A DNA stretch of 16,749 nucleotides, taken from the NCBI GenBank assembly GCA_900544065.1, contig UQTR01000039.1, positions 1 through 16,749 on the forward strand, in the 5' to 3' direction. This DNA comes from an uncultured Collinsella sp. (GTDB taxonomy: Bacteria; Actinomycetota; Coriobacteriia; Coriobacteriales; Coriobacteriaceae). The notes beneath the pieces were generated by a model. The model was not told where the DNA came from, did no database searches, and saw only the letters and a list, made by a program, of their open reading frames with translations. Position numbers and translations under genes: made by a program. The number at the start of each line of letters is the position of its first letter. The first letter of the stretch is position 1. This document shows positions 1 through 6,434 of this stretch, piece by piece.

Positions 1-1788
1 GCAGGCATACTGTCCGTTGTGCGCCTGCGCATAAGCGATAGCGAAGTTCGCGTGGTATCGCACACGTCATGGCGCAGCATCTCGCGCGGCCGCCTGCAGG
101 AGGACGGTTACCATTGTCTGCAGTGTCCGCGCATCACGGTGGGCAAAACGCTTGTCGAAGGACGTCTGTCGGGCGCCTATCTCCATCGCCGCGGAGCCAC
201 CGCCGAGAAGGCATTGGGCGCCGAGGCAGAGGTCGCGCTCGAGTGCTTTACCCTGTGGTCGGATCTGTCGGGCGACAGCCTCACGTTCCGTCAGGTTCTC
301 CGCTTTCCGCAGGCGCCGTCGAGCATCGAGCTGGGCGCGCCCGAGAATATCAATGGCAAAATGGTGGTGCCCGTTGCATACGAGACTGCAAGCGGTTGTG
401 GCTGCGCATCGTACGCCGTGATCGGCCAGTCCATCGCAGGTTGGGGCGTTATGTCGCCAGATGCCACAGTGCCCCATGCGGTGCCGTGGCCGCAGCACAC
501 GGGCTTTTTGGCTACCGTCAACGAGCAGCTGCAGCATGTTACCTGGACGCGAGGCGCATCGGCATTTGCAACGACACCCGTGGGCGCAGCTGGCTGCGGA
601 CCGGCGTCGTTTAGCATGAGCAACAACGGCCGGTGCGTGATGTACGTAGAGAACACCGACGGCAAGGTGGGACAGACTTACGACGAAGAAGGCAACCCGG
701 TGGCGGTAATGGGCAAGCATTTCCGCATCTTCGCCAGCACCCTGATTGACGGCCTGTTCACGGAGCCATTCGTGCTCTGCGAGTTGGAGCACCCCATCGA
801 TCAGATAACGACGTTTTTGACCTCGGGCGGCATGCTCTCAGCGCTTGCCACGCACATCATGAGCGCCGAGCAGAGCAAGGCAGAACTGCACGGCATCGAA
901 GTGCCCCTGGTGGCATGCGCCACACCACTGGGCGCGATAGCCAACCTGGGCGCCGTGGTGCCCGGGGCGGCAAGCGAGTCGTTTACGGTAACGGTGCGAA
1001 ACGACGGCAACACGCTGCTGACCGCAGGAACAGTCGATCTGTACCGAGAGGGCTCCGACCAACCGTTCTCCAGCGCATCCATCGGATTCGGCGCGAACGC
1101 ACGCATGGCATCGATCTACGACCCGGAGCTTGCCGAGGACGCATCGGCCAACGACATAGCGCATGTGAAGTACACACTCGAGGCACTGGGCGAGCGCTTT
1201 GCCACGCACCCGCTGGTAGCCGACAACGGCAACGCCGTGCTGGCACTAGGTTGCACGGCACAGTTCCGCATGAGCTTTGCCATCCCGGAGAGCTGGAGCG
1301 ACGAGGTGGGCAAACGCGTCACGCTCTACGCAAAGGCGCGTGACCTGGTGGCGCTCGACCCCGTATCGCTCGAAGAGATTCGACCGGGCGCAAACTCCGC
1401 GCTGGGCGCCGTGCTGCACGAGCTCCACATCCCCGACGCGTCATGCGAACGTGCAGAGGTGCTGGTGGGCGTAAGCAGCAACGCGGATACGACGGGGCTT
1501 CACGACGCCCCGATGACCGTGGACGGCGATGGCGGCTCGAGCGGCGGCGGTTCCGGTGGAAGCAGCTCCGGTGGCGGCAGCGGCTCTGGCAGCGGCAAGG
1601 ATCACGGCAATAACAAGAGCTCCGGAAAAGCAGGCGCGCTTGCTGGAACGGGTGACAGCAACATCCCCCTGACGGCAGCCGCAGCAGCACTCGCCGCAGC
1701 CGGAGCCGGCCTCGTCGCCTACAGTGCCCGCCGCACCGCCCTCGAGCGTAGCAGCAGCGATGAAGCCGGTACGGATGGGTCCCGCTAG
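1..1788 (+). CDS. Sortase-anchored surface protein, 5'-truncated
   Basis: The reading frame is open from the first base, so the true start lies upstream; the GTG at 19 has no convincing ribosome binding site and is probably internal. About 595 codons are visible. Numbering from that GTG, residues 1-300 look all-beta, with several Cys (HCLQC, GCGC, AAGCG), and may form a propeller-like or repeat domain. Residues ~304-455 resemble a CARDB/Ig-like adhesion domain (VTVRNDGNTLLTAG, ~322-335). A Gly/Ser-rich linker (~505-535) follows, then LAGTGD at 541-546, an Ala/Leu-rich membrane segment (~549-568) and an RR-containing tail. This is a sortase cell-wall sorting signal with Ala in place of Pro in LPxTG. 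The protein is expected outside the cell, covalently attached to the wall. Ligand and function are unknown. The sorting signal is clear; the domain names are inference. Confidence 0.85.
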   Translation, partial: AGILSVVRLRISDSEVRVVSHTSWRSISRGRLQEDGYHCLQCPRITVGKTLVEGRLSGAYLHRRGATAEKALGAEAEVALECFTLWSDLSGDSLTFRQVLRFPQAPSSIELGAPENINGKMVVPVAYETASGCGCASYAVIGQSIAGWGVMSPDATVPHAVPWPQHTGFLATVNEQLQHVTWTRGASAFATTPVGAAGCGPASFSMSNNGRCVMYVENTDGKVGQTYDEEGNPVAVMGKHFRIFASTLIDGLFTEPFVLCELEHPIDQITTFLTSGGMLSALATHIMSAEQSKAELHGIEVPLVACATPLGAIANLGAVVPGAASESFTVTVRNDGNTLLTAGTVDLYREGSDQPFSSASIGFGANARMASIYDPELAEDASANDIAHVKYTLEALGERFATHPLVADNGNAVLALGCTAQFRMSFAIPESWSDEVGKRVTLYAKARDLVALDPVSLEEIRPGANSALGAVLHELHIPDASCERAEVLVGVSSNADTTGLHDAPMTVDGDGGSSGGGSGGSSSGGGSGSGSGKDHGNNKSSGKAGALAGTGDSNIPLTAAAAALAAAGAGLVAYSARRTALERSSSDEAGTDGSR

Positions 1789-1794
1789 CTCTCA

Positions 1795-1812
1795 GCCGCT
1801 TTTTTGAGCGGC
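1795..1812 (+). terminator. Weak stem-loop after surface protein gene
   Basis: A 6-bp stem (GCCGCT / AGCGGC) closes a T-rich loop 6 bases after the stop codon. No T-tract follows on the plus strand, so this is a weak candidate. Read-through may be stopped by the larger hairpin at 1836-1871. Confidence 0.25.
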
Positions 1813-1832
1813 GCTGACCCTGTTCGTCGAAC

Positions 1833-1871
1833 AAAAAGGGGCTGGCTCTGATAACCCAGATCAAGCCCCTT
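1833..1871 (-). terminator. Intrinsic terminator of the XRE/membrane protein operon
   Basis: On the minus strand a perfect 8-bp stem (AAGGGGCT / AGCCCCTT) is followed directly by a T-run (plus-strand A-run 1833-1837). It begins 6 bases past the stop of the membrane protein gene at 1877. It lies between convergent genes and could act in both directions, but only the minus side has the T-tract. Its sequence is related to the terminator at 2875-2909. Confidence 0.7.
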
Positions 1872-1876
1872 GCGCA

Positions 1877-2461
1877 TTAGATATCGTCGGTACCGTCGAG
1901 CTCCGCCTCGAGCTTGGCGCGGCGCTTTTTCGCCGTGAAAAACGTTGCGCACAGGGCGGCAAATGTGGCTATGAAAATCATCGTGCCGCAAACCGCGCCC
2001 GTCGCCAAGTTCGCCGCCCAATAGACACTTTCGAACGACACGATCTGCGCCTCCGCAATACAGCGCATCGCCGCGATGACAAGTGTGCTCGTGACTCCGC
2101 TAATGCCACAGACGAGCAAGAAGTATCCGACAGGAAGATGCTCGGTTTGCCCAAAACGGTTGGTATCGACATAGCCCTTTCGCGTCTGCAATACCACGCA
2201 AATCAGCATCACAATAACGAGCCACGCATACATGGCTGCCTCGGCCGGCGTTGCAAAGAGATGCGGCATTTCACTGGCATCGCTGTGGACCCACGCAACC
2301 TGTCGAGCTAAGATCTCGTAGAAAAGAATCATCAGCATGCCAAACGAAAGCAGCATGAAACCAATCTTGTAGATCTTCGCGTTCTCAGCCTCCAGGCGTT
2401 CATCCTTTGGGCCGGCATATTCACGCCACTTTTGCACGAGCTTTAAATCTTCAAATTTCAT
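1877..2461 (-). CDS. Four-helix membrane protein (DUF6773-like), XRE partner
   Basis: This 194-residue protein has a charged N-terminal segment (1-30, with DERLEAENAKIYKIGF) and four hydrophobic segments at about 31-51, 76-92, 112-131 and 148-175. A Lys/Arg-rich stretch (KKRRAK, ~178-183) and an acidic end follow. The N-terminal pattern resembles DUF6773 membrane proteins, which commonly sit next to a small XRE repressor; the family name comes from memory and is tentative. The ATG at 2461 is preceded by AGGAG (2465-2469), which overlaps the TAG stop of the upstream regulator gene, so the two are probably translationally coupled. Only 8 bases separate the genes. No catalytic motif is visible. 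It probably acts in the cytoplasmic membrane; the biochemical role is unknown. Confidence 0.85.
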   Translation of the reverse strand: MKFEDLKLVQKWREYAGPKDERLEAENAKIYKIGFMLLSFGMLMILFYEILARQVAWVHSDASEMPHLFATPAEAAMYAWLVIVMLICVVLQTRKGYVDTNRFGQTEHLPVGYFLLVCGISGVTSTLVIAAMRCIAEAQIVSFESVYWAANLATGAVCGTMIFIATFAALCATFFTAKKRRAKLEAELDGTDDI

Positions 2462-2469
2462 ATCGACTC

Positions 2470-2700
2470 CTAAAGAGCGTTAGGGTCGACGTCGGTCTCG
2501 TCTTCCCAAAACAGGTCGTTCAGCGTGACGCGCAGCGCTTTGCAAATCGCCACGCACAAGTTGAGCGTGGGGTTGTAGCCGCCCGCCTCGATCAGGCCGA
2601 TGGTTTGGCGCGTAACGCCCACGGCCTCGGCTAAATCGGCTTGCGAAAGGCCAGCCGCCGCGCGCGCCGCCTTCATGCGTAGGTTCTTTTTGCCCGGCAT
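2470..2700 (-). CDS. Small XRE-family HTH transcriptional regulator
   Basis: This 76-residue protein is almost entirely one Cro/cI-type HTH_3 domain. LSQADLAEAVGVTRQTIGLIEAG (~18-40) covers the helix-turn-helix, followed by YNPTLNLCVAICKALRVTLNDLFW, the typical ending of YozG/YonR-like regulators. The frame is open upstream to an ATG at 2760, but that start would lie within the promoter. The ATG at 2700 has AAAGGA about 6-7 bases before it and gives the usual family length of 65-80 residues. It is the first gene of a two-gene operon with the membrane protein. Its own promoter is flanked by four symmetric GACAGA half-sites, so negative autoregulation is likely, though this is inference. Such XRE/membrane protein pairs are common in Firmicutes and Actinobacteria. 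Confidence 0.92.
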   Translation of the reverse strand: MPGKKNLRMKAARAAAGLSQADLAEAVGVTRQTIGLIEAGGYNPTLNLCVAICKALRVTLNDLFWEDETDVDPNAL

Positions 2701-2721
2701 GGAGTTCCTTTCGTAGTAATG

Positions 2722-2809
2722 GACAGATATCCGTTGCAACATGACAGAAATATATTGCATTCATCAACGCATGTCAACTATATCTGTCATAATGAAAATC
2801 ATGTCTGTC
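2722..2809. promoter_or_regulatory. Symmetric four-site operator array at XRE promoter
   Basis: GACAGA occurs at 2722-2727 and 2743-2748, and its complement TCTGTC at 2783-2788 and 2804-2809. Each same-orientation pair is 21 bp apart (two helical turns). All four are related by a single dyad at 2765.5, inside the -10/-35 spacer. The inner sites abut the -10 and lie just upstream of the -35. The adjacent XRE protein is the obvious candidate binder. Confidence 0.65.
2749..2777 (-). promoter_or_regulatory. Sigma-A promoter of the XRE operon
   Basis: On the minus strand a perfect -35 TTGACA (2777-2772) is separated by exactly 17 bases from a -10 TATATT (2754-2749). The predicted start site near 2742 gives a leader of about 42 bases before the ATG at 2700. 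Confidence 0.8.
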
Positions 2810-2874
2810 ATTGCATGTACGGTGTCCGCTGCTCCCGAACTTGCACGGGGCACTGCCTCCGCTCATCGAACACC

Positions 2875-2909
2875 AAAAAGAGCTGGCCCCGATAACTCGG
2901 AGCCAGCCC
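2875..2909 (-). terminator. Intrinsic terminator of the lipoprotein gene
   Basis: On the minus strand a 9-bp stem, built around GCTGGC / GCCAGC with two G-U pairs, is followed by TTTTT (plus 2879-2875). It starts about 30 bases after the stop at 2940. A competing 6-bp stem (ACTCGG / CCGAGT, 2895-2914) overlaps it. Confidence 0.65.
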
Positions 2910-2939
2910 CGAGTCGCCTGACGCTGGAATCGCAGTTCA

Positions 2940-3959
2940 CTACTTGAGCTTCAGCGCTTCCATCATGGGCACGGCGGCATCCCAGTCGATCTTCCAGCCA
3001 ATCGACACGCGGACGGTCTCGCCCGTTGCGGGAGCCGTCGCAAACAGCGTATGGCCGTTGTCGGGACCGGTAAAGCGCAGCCACGTTATGCCGTTGTACT
3101 CGACCTGGTCGGTTGTTGTCTCCTTGCCTTCGAAGACCTGCTCCAGGCTTGCAACCTCTTCCTCCGGCGAGCGCGGGAAGATGCTGATGTGCAGGCGCCC
3201 TCCAGTCTCGTCGTGGAAGAAGTCTGCCTTTTCGTGCTCTTCGTTGGACGAATCCAGCGTGTACCCATCGGCGGCCTCGATACTGTACGATGCGCAATCG
3301 ATGCCTGTTAAATCTGCCTTCTCGCCAGAATCGGCCACGCCGCCGGCCGCCCTGAACTCCTTGGTCTCGCATCCCGTGGTGTCGAAGTGCATGGCCTCAT
3401 GATTCTTGGCGGGGGCGTAAGCGTCTACGAACTCGACAGTGATGGGCCCGTAGTACGCCGTCTTGGGCGCCCAGAAGTAGACATACTCAACGGTCTCGCC
3501 CGGACCGATATCTTGGCTCTTGGAAAGGTCGATGCCCTCGTAAAGCTCATCGGGAGCCTCGCTTGCAACGTAGTCGAGCACGGCCGCCTTGCCGGAAGTA
3601 AACAACGGGTCGCCTGCCTCAAGATCGCCCTGGGCAGCATGCACGTTAAAGGAGTTAAACGTCCTGTTCTTTGCATTGTTGTTGGTGATCTTGACGTGCA
3701 GGTAAAAGCCGTCCTGCAGCTTAGCGTCGCCGCGATAGAACGTACCGTGGGCTACCGACTCATAGGTTATACCAGCCACCTCGACCGTCTGCGACTCATA
3801 GGCCTTGGCCTTCTTCTCTACGGGAGCACTGCCACCCGAGCTGCCAGCCGAGCTGCTCGGAGCGCTACCGCCGCAGCCTGCCACCGTACACGCCAGCACG
3901 GCCGAAAGCGTCACGGTGGGAATTCCTAACAGCAGCTTTTTCGTCATGGGCTTCATCAT
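2940..3959 (-). CDS. Secreted lipoprotein with DUF5067/DUF4352-like domain
   Basis: This 339-residue protein starts at the ATG at 3959, 8 bases after AGGAG (3968-3972). The frame stays open further upstream, but without a better start. Residues 1-28 form a lipoprotein signal peptide (KK followed by a hydrophobic core) ending in the lipobox TVAGC, with lipidation expected at C29. A Ser/Gly-rich linker (30-45) follows. Residues ~50-200 look like an Ig-like beta domain with a conserved-ligand flavour (FYLHVKITNNNAKNRTFNSFNV; IGPGETVEYVYFW), resembling DUF5067/DUF4352 lipoproteins. A second domain (~215-339) ends at WDAAVPMMEALKLK. It should be anchored to the outer face of the membrane. Function is unknown. 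It is transcribed alone, with its own terminator at 2875-2909. Confidence 0.85.
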   Translation of the reverse strand: MMKPMTKKLLLGIPTVTLSAVLACTVAGCGGSAPSSSAGSSGGSAPVEKKAKAYESQTVEVAGITYESVAHGTFYRGDAKLQDGFYLHVKITNNNAKNRTFNSFNVHAAQGDLEAGDPLFTSGKAAVLDYVASEAPDELYEGIDLSKSQDIGPGETVEYVYFWAPKTAYYGPITVEFVDAYAPAKNHEAMHFDTTGCETKEFRAAGGVADSGEKADLTGIDCASYSIEAADGYTLDSSNEEHEKADFFHDETGGRLHISIFPRSPEEEVASLEQVFEGKETTTDQVEYNGITWLRFTGPDNGHTLFATAPATGETVRVSIGWKIDWDAAVPMMEALKLK

Positions 3960-4071
3960 CCTCACCGCTCCTTTCGGCTTGCAGCTCATCCGTTGCCCGA
4001 GGCTTTCGTCGGCCCTGCGGCATCGGCTTCCACTATGAGCGTATGACGAAACGCGGCACCAGCGAAGTGAC

Positions 4072-4151
4072 CCGTGGCCCAAATAACGGCCTGCCAGCAT
4101 CCCCTATGGGCCAAAAGGACTCGCACACGCACGTCCGTGGCCCATAAAACG
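4072..4151. repeat. Repeated CCGTGGCCC motif with hairpin
   Basis: CCGTGGCCCAAATAACG (4072-4088) and CCGTGGCCCATAAAACG (4135-4151) are near-identical direct copies 63 bp apart, about six helical turns. Between them TATGGGCC (4105-4112) pairs exactly with GGCCCATA (4139-4146). Inside that stem GGAC (4117-4120) pairs with GTCC (4133-4136), giving a 12-bp hairpin with an internal loop. This could be a protein-binding array or a structured leader; neither is proven. Confidence 0.4.
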
Positions 4152-4277
4152 AGACGCTTGTCCCAATGTTCGATTCGTTTCATCCGCAAACAAGATAGGG
4201 CGCCTTCAACCGCCTTCAAACTTACTCGGACAGAACCGACTCGGTTTTGCCCGAGCAAGCGCCGTTCCACCAAATTC

Positions 4278-4291
4278 CGAACGATTGTTCG
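4278..4291. promoter_or_regulatory. LexA-like SOS box upstream of topoisomerase operon
   Basis: CGAACGATTGTTCG fits the CGAAC-N4-GTTCG LexA/DinR consensus of Firmicutes and Actinobacteria, with both 5-bp half-sites perfect. It lies about 100 bp before the subunit B start. A weak promoter, TTGTTC (4285-4290), 18 bases, TGGAAT (4309-4314), would overlap it, so bound LexA could block transcription. Confidence 0.6.
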
Positions 4292-4391
4292 ATGGATTTC
4301 GTGTTGGGTGGAATCGCCTACGGGCTGGGCTATGCTACCTTGACTATCTATACGACTTAAATGCACAAGAGGAAGCACCAAGAGAGCGAGC

Positions 4392-6389
4392 ATGGCAAAA
4401 AACACCGCAAACTATGGTAACGACAGTATTCGTCAGCTCAAGGACGAGGAGCGCGTACGCCTGCGCCCCGCCGTCATCTTTGGCTCGGACGGACTCGATG
4501 GCTGCGCGCACGCCGCCTTCGAGATCCTGTCCAACGCCGTTGACGAGGCGCGCCAGGGCTACGGCAAGCTCATCACCCTCACCGCCTTTCGCGATGGCTC
4601 TATTCAGGTAGAGGACAACGGCCGTGGTTGCCCGCTCGACTGGAACCCCTCCGAGAAGCGCTTTAACTGGGAGCTCGTCTTTTGCGAGCTCTACGCCGGC
4701 GGCAAGTACAACAACAACCAGGGTGGCGATTACGACTTCTCGCTCGGCACCAACGGCCTGGGCTCCTGCGCGACCCAGTACGCTTCCGAGTACATGGACG
4801 TCACCGTCTGGCGCGACGGCAACAAGTACTCCTTGCACTTTAAGAAGGGCAAGGTCGTTGGCGCCAAAAAGAAAGCGCTCGAGATTGAGCCCGGCGACGA
4901 GAACCGCACCGGCACCACCATCAAGTGGCGCCCCGATCTTGAGGTCTTTACCTCCATCAGCATCCCCCACGAGTGGTATCGCGAGACCATGCGCCGCCAG
5001 GCCGTGGTCAACGCCAACGTGACCTTCCGTCTGCGTATCGAGGGCGACGACGGCGAGTTCTCCGAAGAGGACTTCTGCTATCCCAAGGGCATCGAGGACT
5101 ATGTGCTCGAGAAGGTCGGTACCGACTACCTCACCGAGCCTTTCTTTATCGAGGCCGACCGCCGCGGTCGCGACCGCGAGGACCTGCCCGACTACAATGT
5201 AAAGATCACCGCGTGCATGTGCTTCTCGCGCACCTTCACGATGCAGGAGTACTACCACAACTCGTCATGGCTCGAGAACGGCGGTTCGCCCGAAAAGGCC
5301 GCCCGTAGTGCTCTGACCAGCGCCATCGATGCCTACATCAAGCAACAGGGCAAGTACAACAAAAACGAGAGCGGCATTAAGTGGCAGGACGTCCAGGACT
5401 GTCTGGTGCTGGTGACCAACTGCTTCTCCACCCAGACGTCCTACGAAAACCAGACTAAGAAGGCCATCAATAACCGCTTTATCCAGCAGGCGATGACGGC
5501 ATTCTTTAAGGAGCACCTCTCGACCTATCTAATCGAGAACAAAGACGCCGCCAACAAGATCATGGAGCAGGTGCTCATCAACAAGCGCTCGCGCGAGAAC
5601 GCCGAGAAGACGCGCCAGAGCATCAAGACCAATCTGCAGCAGAAGACCGACATGGCCAACCGCGTGCAGAAGTTCATCGACTGCCGCTCCAAAGACAAGG
5701 ACCGTCGCGAGATCTACATCGTAGAGGGCGACTCGGCAGCAGGCGCCATCCGCACCTCGCGCGATGCCGAGTTCCAGGGCGTTATGCCCGTTCGCGGTAA
5801 GATCCTCAACTGCCTGAAGGAGGACTACCCGCGCATCTTTAAGTCCGACATCATCATGGACCTCATGCGCGTGCTGGGCTGCGGCGTAGAGATCAAGGAC
5901 AAGCGCATCAAGAACCTCGGTGCCTTTGACCTGGATAATCTCAACTGGAACAAGGTCATCATCTGTACGGACGCCGACGTCGACGGTTATCACATCCGCA
6001 CGCTCGTACTCACCATGCTCTACCGCCTGGTGCCCACACTTATCGACGAGGGCTACGTGTATATCGCCGAGTCGCCGCTCTACGAGATCAACTGCAAAGA
6101 GAAGACCTACTTTGCCTACACCGAGCTCGAGAAGAACGGCATCCTCAAGGAGATTGGCGACCAGAAGTGCTCGATCAACCGCTCCAAGGGTCTTGGTGAG
6201 AACGATCCGGACATGATGTGGCTCACCACCATGAACCCCGAGACGCGCCGCCTGATCAAGGTAGAGCCCGAGGACGTCACCAAGATGGAGACCATGTTCA
6301 ACCTGTTGCTGGGCAACGACGAGGCGGGCCGCAAGCGTCACATCTCCGAGCACGGCAAGGAATACCTGGACCAGCTGGACCTGCAGTAG
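4392..6389 (+). CDS. Type IIA DNA topoisomerase subunit B (GyrB/ParE family, divergent)
   Basis: This 665-residue protein is complete for the family. The GHKL ATPase has ExxxN in EILSNAVDEA (E44, N48, D51), DNGRG (75-79), GTNGLG (119-124) and the QTK loop (354-356). The TOPRIM domain has VEGDSAAG (444-451, E445) and TDADVDG (526-532, D527/D529), followed by KGLGE (599-603). The usual RPGMYIG motif near the N-terminus is replaced by RPAVIFGSDGLDG. This marks a divergent clade also seen in gut Clostridia. It binds ATP as a dimer and works with subunit A, encoded 45 bp downstream, to pass one duplex through another. The ATG at 4392 follows AAGAGAGCGAGC, a modest purine-rich site. The window cannot separate a gyrase from a topoisomerase IV role on subunit B alone, so no symbol is given. 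Confidence 0.95.
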   Translation: MAKNTANYGNDSIRQLKDEERVRLRPAVIFGSDGLDGCAHAAFEILSNAVDEARQGYGKLITLTAFRDGSIQVEDNGRGCPLDWNPSEKRFNWELVFCELYAGGKYNNNQGGDYDFSLGTNGLGSCATQYASEYMDVTVWRDGNKYSLHFKKGKVVGAKKKALEIEPGDENRTGTTIKWRPDLEVFTSISIPHEWYRETMRRQAVVNANVTFRLRIEGDDGEFSEEDFCYPKGIEDYVLEKVGTDYLTEPFFIEADRRGRDREDLPDYNVKITACMCFSRTFTMQEYYHNSSWLENGGSPEKAARSALTSAIDAYIKQQGKYNKNESGIKWQDVQDCLVLVTNCFSTQTSYENQTKKAINNRFIQQAMTAFFKEHLSTYLIENKDAANKIMEQVLINKRSRENAEKTRQSIKTNLQQKTDMANRVQKFIDCRSKDKDRREIYIVEGDSAAGAIRTSRDAEFQGVMPVRGKILNCLKEDYPRIFKSDIIMDLMRVLGCGVEIKDKRIKNLGAFDLDNLNWNKVIICTDADVDGYHIRTLVLTMLYRLVPTLIDEGYVYIAESPLYEINCKEKTYFAYTELEKNGILKEIGDQKCSINRSKGLGENDPDMMWLTTMNPETRRLIKVEPEDVTKMETMFNLLLGNDEAGRKRHISEHGKEYLDQLDLQ

Positions 6390-6434
6390 CAGCAAATCGA
6401 TAACGACGGCCCATAAGAAGTTCAAGAGGAAATC

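Larger units (their letters stand above)
3960..4391. other. Divergent intergenic region, lipoprotein / topoisomerase operon
   Basis: This 432-bp region separates two divergent genes. Open frames crossing it lack ribosome binding sites and recognisable domains, so it is taken as non-coding. It holds the LexA-like box (4278-4291), a repeated GGCCC motif with a hairpin (4072-4151), and the lipoprotein gene's ribosome binding site (3968-3972). No strong consensus promoter was found for either gene. Confidence 0.6.

Noticed and set aside
67..792. Open frame antisense to the first surface protein
   Set aside because: No ribosome binding site or domain; the plus-strand frame has a clear sorting signal and coding bias.
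1821..1834. TGTTCGTCGAACA considered as a LexA box
   Set aside because: The half-sites are in the wrong order (GTTCG before CGAAC) with a 1-base centre; it belongs to the terminator element.
3986..4405. Minus-strand frame in the lipoprotein/topoisomerase intergenic region
   Set aside because: It overlaps the start of subunit B and the lipoprotein leader, with no ribosome binding site and no domain.
4344..5258. 304-codon frame antisense to subunit B
   Set aside because: Same antisense artefact; Val/Ala/Leu-rich without recognisable motif.
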